A stretch of DNA of 64,000 nt from NCBI GenBank assembly GCA_021786095.1, contig JAJYNX010000002.1, positions 1-64,000 of the forward strand. Direction: 5' to 3'. Within the stretch, counting starts at the first letter, position 1; every line of letters begins with the position of its first letter. The position numbers were made by a program, and so were the translations under genes. Source of the stretch: Actinomycetes bacterium (GTDB taxonomy: Bacteria; Actinomycetota; Acidimicrobiia; Acidimicrobiales; RAAP-2). The notes under the pieces were generated by a model. That model had not been told where the DNA came from. It searched no databases and worked only from the letters and a program-made list of their open reading frames with translations. Of this stretch, positions 59,477 to 64,000 are shown one piece after another.

Positions 59477-59515
59477 GCCCGTAGTTTTCCACACCCCGGC
59501 GGGGGTGCCGACGGG

Positions 59516-59911
59516 CTAGCCCACGCGCTCGCCGACGACCACCGACAGCGGCAGGGCGATGAGGGCCGCGCCGCCGGCTACGGCCGCGCGCAGCGACGCG
59601 GAGAGCGACTCGTCGGACTCGGCCACGGCAGCGATGCCCGAGGCCATCACCGACCACGTGGCACCGTCGTCCTCGAGTCCGTCGATCTGCACCGAGAGCA
59701 CGTCCCCGCGGCGCGCGGCGGCCAGCACCGCGTCCTCGGTGCTCGCCAGCACCAGCCGGTGGTCGCCGACCACGTCGATGCGCGCCGGCAGCGCCGCGGG
59801 CAGGCAGCGCACCGAGATCACCACGCGCGCGTAGGCGGCCTCGCGCAGCAGCGCTAGACAGGTCGCACGCGCCAGCGTCGCGCGGGTCACTGGCTCCCCC
59901 GGTACATCCAT
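59516..59911 (-). CDS. Small PPOX (pyridoxamine 5'-phosphate oxidase)-like split-barrel protein
   Basis: This 131-aa protein shows the alternating strands of FMN/F420-binding split barrels (A-Y-A-R-V-V-I-S-V-R-C-L-P-A-A-L-P-A-R-I-D-V-V, then V-L-S-V-Q-I-D-G-L-E-D-D-G-A-T-W-S-V-M-A-S-G). Homologues near DevR/DevS systems in actinobacteria are frequently part of the dormancy-type regulon. No enzyme activity can be assigned. It is upstream of the sensor kinase on the same strand (39 bases between coding regions) and likely in the same operon. Confidence 0.55.
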   Translation of the reverse strand: MDVPGEPVTRATLARATCLALLREAAYARVVISVRCLPAALPARIDVVGDHRLVLASTEDAVLAAARRGDVLSVQIDGLEDDGATWSVMASGIAAVAESDESLSASLRAAVAGGAALIALPLSVVVGERVG

Positions 59912-60022
59912 CCGTCCAGCATGGCGGCGCCGCGGCGCGCGGACCTAGGGACTCCAGTCACAATTTGGCCCTGCGGCCCCGCGCGGGCCGCAACGGGTTC
60001 GTCGTCACCGGCTCTTTATCAC

Positions 60023-60028
60023 TAAATT
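60023..60028 (+). promoter_or_regulatory. -10 box TAAATT before the B12-photoreceptor gene
   Basis: TAAATT lies in an AT-rich patch (TTTATCACTAAATTAT) that stands out from the GC-rich surroundings. It is 6 bases before an in-frame GTG at 60035 and directly before the ATG at 60029. The patch may also contain the autoregulatory operator. Confidence 0.45.
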
Positions 60029-60874
60029 ATGGGCGTGTCCCGCCCCGAGCGCGTGAGCCTGCACGACGCCGCCGAGCGTCTCGGCGTGCACTACATGACC
60101 GTCTACCACTACGTGCGCACGGGTCGCCTGCCCGCGCAGCGTCACGGAGCGACGTGGTCGGTGGCGCTGGACGATCTCGAGGCCTTGCGCGCTCGCGCGC
60201 CGGGTGGCCGCGCCCGCCCGGCGGTGCCGCGGCCGTCGCGGCTGGCCGACCGGCTGGTGGCGGGGGATGAGGGGGGCGCGTGGCGCGTGGTCGAGGACGC
60301 GATGGCCTCGGGTCGCGATCCCGCGGCGGTGCACACCGAGATCGTGGTGCCGGCCCTGCGCCAGATCGGGGACCGCTGGGCGCGCGGCGAGCTCTCGATC
60401 GCGGACGAGCATCGCGCCAGCGTGATCGCGGCGCGATTGGTGGGGCGCCTCGGCCCGCGCTTCGCTCGGCGCGGGCGCCACCGCGGCACGGTGGTGCTGG
60501 GCGCGGTCGCCGGCGAGCGCCACGCCCTGCCCGGCGCGATCCTGGCGGACCTGCTGCGCGGGCGGGGCTTCGAGGTGCTCGACCTGGGCGTCGACACGCC
60601 CGCCGCGTCCTTCGTCGAGACGGCGCACACGGCGGACCGCCTGGTTGCCGTCCTGGTCGGCGCCACGAGCACGGGCCACGACGCGGCCCTGCGCGAGGTG
60701 GTGGAACTCCTCCACGAGGCCGGGACCGGGGCCAGAGTGCTCGTCGGCGGTCGCGCGGTAGACGACCTCGAGGCCGCGCGACGTCTCGGTGCGGACGCCT
60801 GGAGTGGTGCCTCCGCGGCCGACGCCCTCGCGGCCGTGGAGCGCCTGGCGCGCGAGCCGGCGAGCGGCGCCTAG
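60029..60874 (+). CDS. B12-dependent photoreceptor-type transcriptional regulator (LitR/CarH class)
   Basis: The protein (281 aa) has an N-terminal HTH of the MerR/excisionase type (about residues 8-55, L-H-D-A-A-E-R-L-G-V-H-Y-M-T-V-Y-H-Y-V). A four-helix cap domain (about 68-145) contains the CarH signature W117-x9-E127-H128 exactly. The cobalamin domain has E163-x-H165-x-x-G, where His165 is the expected lower axial ligand. CarH uses adenosylcobalamin as a light sensor: dark tetramers bind DNA and light releases them. It is convergent with a lipid-modification operon (shared CTAG across stops), the classical neighbourhood of LitR. Which start is used (ATG 60029 or GTG 60035) is open. Confidence 0.9.
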   Translation: MGVSRPERVSLHDAAERLGVHYMTVYHYVRTGRLPAQRHGATWSVALDDLEALRARAPGGRARPAVPRPSRLADRLVAGDEGGAWRVVEDAMASGRDPAAVHTEIVVPALRQIGDRWARGELSIADEHRASVIAARLVGRLGPRFARRGRHRGTVVLGAVAGERHALPGAILADLLRGRGFEVLDLGVDTPAASFVETAHTADRLVAVLVGATSTGHDAALREVVELLHEAGTGARVLVGGRAVDDLEAARRLGADAWSGASAADALAAVERLAREPASGA

Positions 60875-62079
60875 GTCCGCGCGCCGGCGCGCAGCGGCGC
60901 GCGCCACTCGCCCCGTGTGAGGACCAGCTGGACGTCGCTGACGTGGCGCTCGAGGAAGGCCCCCTCGCAGTAGCAGAGGTACAGGTGCCAGAGCCGGCGA
61001 AACCGTTCACCAAGACCGAGGGCGATCACGGCGTCGGCGTGAGCGGCGAGGTTGGCGCGCCAGCGCGCCAGGGTCTCGGCGTAGTGGCGGCCGATGTCCT
61101 CCAGGTCGACGACACGCAGGTCGCTCGACGCGGTGGCCGATCGGATCATCGACTCGATCGAGGGCAGGAAGCCCCCGGGGAAGATCAGGGCCTTGATGAA
61201 GTCCTGGTGGGTCGCGGCGCGCTCGTAGCTGCGATCGTCGATGACGATGGCCTGCAGGGCCATCACGCCATCGGGGCGCAGGAGTCGCGCGCAGGTCGAG
61301 AAGAAGGTGTCCTGCTGGCGCCAGCCGATGGCCTCGATCATCTCGATCGACACCAGCTTGTCGAACACGCCCTCCAGCTCGCGGTAGTCGTGGTGTAGGA
61401 CTCGCACACGGTCCTCGAGGCCCGCGTCGTGCACGCGGCGTCGGGCGTACTCGTACTGGGCGTCGGAGATGGTGGTGGTCGTGACCCGCGCGCCGTAGCG
61501 CGTCGCCGCGTGCACCGCGAAGCCACCCCACCCGGTGCCGATCTCGAGCAGGTGATCGTCGGCTCCGAGCTCGATCTTGCGGCAGAGCCGGTCCATCTTG
61601 GCCGTGGACGCCGCGGCCAGCGACTGCGAGGGGTCCTCGAAGACCGCACAGGAGTACATCATGGTCTCGTCCAGCATGAGCGCGAAGAACTCGTTGGAGA
61701 GGTCGTAGTGCGCGCGCACGTTGGCGCGGTCGCGCGCGAGATCGCGCCGGTCCAGGTGTCGCCAGGGGGCCCGTACGGGGGCGAGGGTGCGGGCGCCGCG
61801 GTCGAGGCGCTGTCGCCAGGGGGCCGTCGCCCGCACCAGGATCTGGATCAGCGCGGTCAGGTCGTCGCAGTCCCACCACCCGTCGGCGTAGGACTCGGCG
61901 AGTCCCACCGAGCCCCGTCGCAGGACCGCGGCGAAGCACTGCGGGTCGTGGACCTCGACCCGTACCACCGGTTGGGTCAGGCCGAAGCGACGCGTGTGGC
62001 CATCCTCGGCCAACAGCACCGTTCCTGACGGGAGCCGGCTCAGCAACTGGTGGGCGACGCGCCGCGCGACGGATCTCAC
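60871..62079 (-). CDS. Cyclopropane-fatty-acyl-phospholipid synthase family methyltransferase
   Basis: This SAM-dependent enzyme (402 aa) of the CFA synthase family has a long N-terminal lipid-binding region with G-L-A-E-S-Y-A-D-G-W-W-D-C-D-D-L, the N-V-R-A-H-Y-D-L-S-N-E-F-F segment, and the SAM site L-L-E-I-G-T-G-W-G-G-F-A-V-H-A-A-T. Q-A-I-V-I-D-D and F-I-K-A-L-I-F-P-G-G-F-L-P carry further family residues. It methylates unsaturated phospholipid chains; the product could be cyclopropane, methylated or a furan-acid precursor. The GTG overlaps the DUF1365 stop (GTGA), forming one operon. Confidence 0.92.
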   Translation of the reverse strand: MRSVARRVAHQLLSRLPSGTVLLAEDGHTRRFGLTQPVVRVEVHDPQCFAAVLRRGSVGLAESYADGWWDCDDLTALIQILVRATAPWRQRLDRGARTLAPVRAPWRHLDRRDLARDRANVRAHYDLSNEFFALMLDETMMYSCAVFEDPSQSLAAASTAKMDRLCRKIELGADDHLLEIGTGWGGFAVHAATRYGARVTTTTISDAQYEYARRRVHDAGLEDRVRVLHHDYRELEGVFDKLVSIEMIEAIGWRQQDTFFSTCARLLRPDGVMALQAIVIDDRSYERAATHQDFIKALIFPGGFLPSIESMIRSATASSDLRVVDLEDIGRHYAETLARWRANLAAHADAVIALGLGERFRRLWHLYLCYCEGAFLERHVSDVQLVLTRGEWRAPLRAGART

Positions 62080-62873
62080 GAGGCGGGCGGCGTCGGAATG
62101 GGTACGGTCGACACGGGCGCGCGGGCCGCGTCCACGACGCGACGGGGGTGGAAGGGGGCGCCGCGGCGCCACAGCGTCAGGGCCTCGCGGTAGATCCCCG
62201 CCGAGACCGCGTAGGTTCGCAGTGGTCGGCGCCAGACGAGGCGGGCCATCTCGGCGCGCGTCGGCTCGCGGCGTGTCAGGGTCAGGCCGGCGTCGAAGAG
62301 CCGGGTCGCGCCCTGGTGATTGACGAGGTGGACGGCGACCGCCGCCGCCGGGACCGTCCAGCGCATCTCGTACTCGTGGTCCATGCCGAGGAAGGGCGAC
62401 ACGTGCATCGCCTTGGCGAAGCGGGCGTGGTGGTCGCGTCCGTCGACGACGTAGACGTGGCGCTCGTGCCAGGGCGTGCTCGTCACCTCCAGGACGACCG
62501 CCTCGACGCGCGTGACGTCCTCGTCGTAGCAGTAGTAGAGCGTCAGCGGGTTGAACAGCCAGCCCCAGGTGCGCAACTGGCCGAGCATCGCTACGGGTCC
62601 GCGCGGGCGTACGCCGAGCCGCTCGGCGACGACGTCGCGCACCGCGTCGTCCAGCGGCGTGGCCGGGTCCCCGAGGTAGTCGCGGCGACGAAAGAGCACC
62701 GGTCGCCACCGCGTCGCGGACCACAGGGGGTGGCGCGCCACGAGCTCGTCGACCTCGTCCAGGAAGAGGTAGGCCATCGTGACGCGTCGGGTGAAGGCGT
62801 GGGCGACGTGGCCCGTCGCGGGCGTCGCGTGGCGACGGTGGGTGACGACGCCCTCGTAGATCGCGCTCCTCAC
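62076..62873 (-). CDS. DUF1365 family protein
   Basis: This protein (265 aa) begins V-R-S-A-I-Y-E-G-V-V-T-H-R-R-H and contains H-A-F-T-R-R-V-T-M-A-Y-L-F-L-D-E, G-W-L-F-N-P-L-T-L-Y-Y-C-Y-D and H-V-S-P-F-L-G-M-D-H-E-Y, all diagnostic of DUF1365. Its biochemical role is not settled; it is nearly always next to CFA-like methyltransferases and FAD amine oxidases, including in light- or singlet-oxygen-regulated clusters of Proteobacteria. It overlaps both neighbours by GTGA. Confidence 0.93.
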   Translation of the reverse strand: MRSAIYEGVVTHRRHATPATGHVAHAFTRRVTMAYLFLDEVDELVARHPLWSATRWRPVLFRRRDYLGDPATPLDDAVRDVVAERLGVRPRGPVAMLGQLRTWGWLFNPLTLYYCYDEDVTRVEAVVLEVTSTPWHERHVYVVDGRDHHARFAKAMHVSPFLGMDHEYEMRWTVPAAAVAVHLVNHQGATRLFDAGLTLTRREPTRAEMARLVWRRPLRTYAVSAGIYREALTLWRRGAPFHPRRVVDAARAPVSTVPIPTPPAS

Positions 62874-64000
62874 GCCGGGGCCCCGATCGCGCCCACCGCC
62901 TCGTTCGCCGACATCGTGCTCGCCGCAGCCGTGCTCGAGGAGACCGTACTCGCGTCGAGGGCGTCGCACACCACCATCGCGCTGCGCGCGCCGTCCTCGT
63001 GGAAGCCGTAGCCCCAGTACGCGCCGGCGAAGGAGAGGCCATCGCGCCCGCTGATCTCGTGGTGACGTCGCTGGGCCCTCATTGCCGCCGCGTCGAAGAC
63101 GGGGTGCCAGTAGGTGCGCGACCAGATCACCGCCTCGGGAGCGACCGCGTCCGGTGCGTTCAGAGTCAGGCACACCGGCGTGGAGGTGGCGAGCCCCTGC
63201 AGGCGGCTGAGGTCGTAGGTCAGCGTCGGCGCCGATTCCGCGGTTCCGAGACGGCGGTGCCAGTTCCAGCTGGCCCGCGCGCGCTCGCGGCGCGCCAGGA
63301 GGGACGGGTCAGTGTGCAATGTGGCCACGTTGGCACGGTAGCGAATCGCCGAGAGGATCTCGCGCTCGGCCCTCGTGGGCTCGCTCAGCAGTCGTAGAGC
63401 CTGGTCGGAGTGGGTGGCCAGCACGACGTGGTCGAAGTCCCCGGTCTCGCCCTGAGTGGTGGTGAGTCGTACGCCCCCCGCGTGACGCGACACCGACGCG
63501 ACGGCGACGCCCAGGCGCACGCGATCGCCGAGGGGGTCCAGCACGGCGCGCACGTAGCGCTGGGAGCCCCCGACGATCGTGCGCCACTCGGGGCGTCCCC
63601 CGAGTCCCAGCAGCCCGTGATTGTGGAAGAACCGGGCGAACGCGTGCGCCGGGAACTCCGTGAACACCGAGGGGTCGGCGGACCAGATGGCCGCACCCAT
63701 CGGGATGAGGTACCAGTCGCGGAACCCCGACGACCAACGACCACGCGCGAGGAACTCCTCGAGGGTCAGGTCCGCGTCGTCCGGGCCCTCGAGGAGTGCC
63801 CGGGCCGCGCGGTTGAAGCGCACCACGTCGCTCAGCATGCGCACGAAGGCCGGGCGCGCGAGGTTACGGGGCTGGGCGAAGATGGAGGCCGGCGACGACC
63901 CGCTCCACTCGATCCCCACCCGGTCGTCCGAGACGGCGAAGCTCATGTCGCTCGGCCGCGACGCGACGCCGAGCTCGTCCAGGAGTCGCGAGAAGATCGG
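62870..64000 (-). CDS. FAD-dependent amine oxidase-like oxidoreductase (5' end outside window)
   Basis: The last 376 residues are seen; the FAD-binding N-terminus lies beyond the right edge, as the frame is open to the last base. The seen part contains P-S-D-M-S-F-A-V-S-D, F-F-H-N-H-G-L-L-G-L-G-G-R-P-E-W, F-D-H-V-V-L-A-T-H-S-D-Q-A-L and the C-terminal G-L-S-F-A-G-A-Y-W-G-Y-G-F-H-E-D-G. These are hallmarks of flavin oxidoreductases that accompany DUF1365 and CFA-like genes. An internal ATG at 63946 is part of this conserved region and not the start. It is the first gene seen of a three-gene operon. Confidence 0.92.
   Translation of the reverse strand, partial: PIFSRLLDELGVASRPSDMSFAVSDDRVGIEWSGSSPASIFAQPRNLARPAFVRMLSDVVRFNRAARALLEGPDDADLTLEEFLARGRWSSGFRDWYLIPMGAAIWSADPSVFTEFPAHAFARFFHNHGLLGLGGRPEWRTIVGGSQRYVRAVLDPLGDRVRLGVAVASVSRHAGGVRLTTTQGETGDFDHVVLATHSDQALRLLSEPTRAEREILSAIRYRANVATLHTDPSLLARRERARASWNWHRRLGTAESAPTLTYDLSRLQGLATSTPVCLTLNAPDAVAPEAVIWSRTYWHPVFDAAAMRAQRRHHEISGRDGLSFAGAYWGYGFHEDGARSAMVVCDALDASTVSSSTAAASTMSANEAVGAIGAPA

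Overview
The window is a stretch of a very GC-rich chromosome of an actinobacterium, probably of the class Acidimicrobiia or a relative. Supporting signs are an actinobacterial insert of about 95 residues in RpoC, an AccE-type acyl-CoA carboxylase epsilon subunit, an MptB-like mannosyltransferase, a DevS/DevR-type two-component pair, zinc-type S14, and many start codons that sit 5-7 bases after a TANNNT -10 box (apparently leaderless genes). The class assignment is inference; no 16S gene is present.

Layout. 1-1084: end of a transposase-like gene, tRNA-Ser, and the SRP RNA. 1085-6062: dnaX-recR, uppP, sixA and a thiolase. 6063-12538: an ethylmalonyl-CoA pathway block: thiolase, crotonyl-CoA carboxylase/reductase (ccr), methylmalonyl/ethylmalonyl-CoA epimerase, acyl-CoA carboxylase beta and epsilon subunits, ethylmalonyl-CoA mutase (ecm) and 3-hydroxybutyryl-CoA dehydrogenase. 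12590-28549: a mixed housekeeping region with an inactive-looking S51 peptidase homologue, two tandem cyclophilins, lysC-asd, phoU, rmuC, an unknown anchored protein, citrate synthase, DinB, TesB, GtrA, YajQ, tRNA-Tyr, MptB-like, a CMD-family protein, an ArsR/TehA-like pair with matching palindromic operators, and a GNAT acetyltransferase.

28599-57684: the translation and transcription block, all on the + strand: tRNA-Thr, tRNA-Met, rpmG, tRNA-Trp, secE-nusG-rplK-rplA, L10 leader, rplJ-rplL, rpoB-rpoC, rpsL-rpsG-fusA-tuf-rpsJ, a separate promoter and structured leader, then rplC to rplO, secY, adk and map. Two features stand out. rpsJ is coupled to tuf and split from rplC by a new promoter and leader. 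The spc-type operon stops at map; infA, rpmJ, rpsM, rpsK, rpsD, rpoA and rplQ are not in the window. L10, L22 and S3 carry long tails rich in Ala and acidic residues.

57697-64000: a DevS/DevR-like sensor and regulator, a small split-barrel (PPOX-like) protein, and a B12-photoreceptor-type regulator (LitR/CarH class, with the Wx9EH and ExHxxG signatures). The regulator is convergent with a three-gene operon read from the right edge: FAD amine oxidase-like (cut by the window), DUF1365, and a cyclopropane-fatty-acid-synthase-family methyltransferase. This looks like a light- or singlet-oxygen-responsive lipid-modification module and is the most interesting system here, together with the ethylmalonyl-CoA block and the ArsR/TehA-like regulon. 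No CRISPR array, rRNA or prophage was seen. No gene-free stretch exceeds 300 bases.
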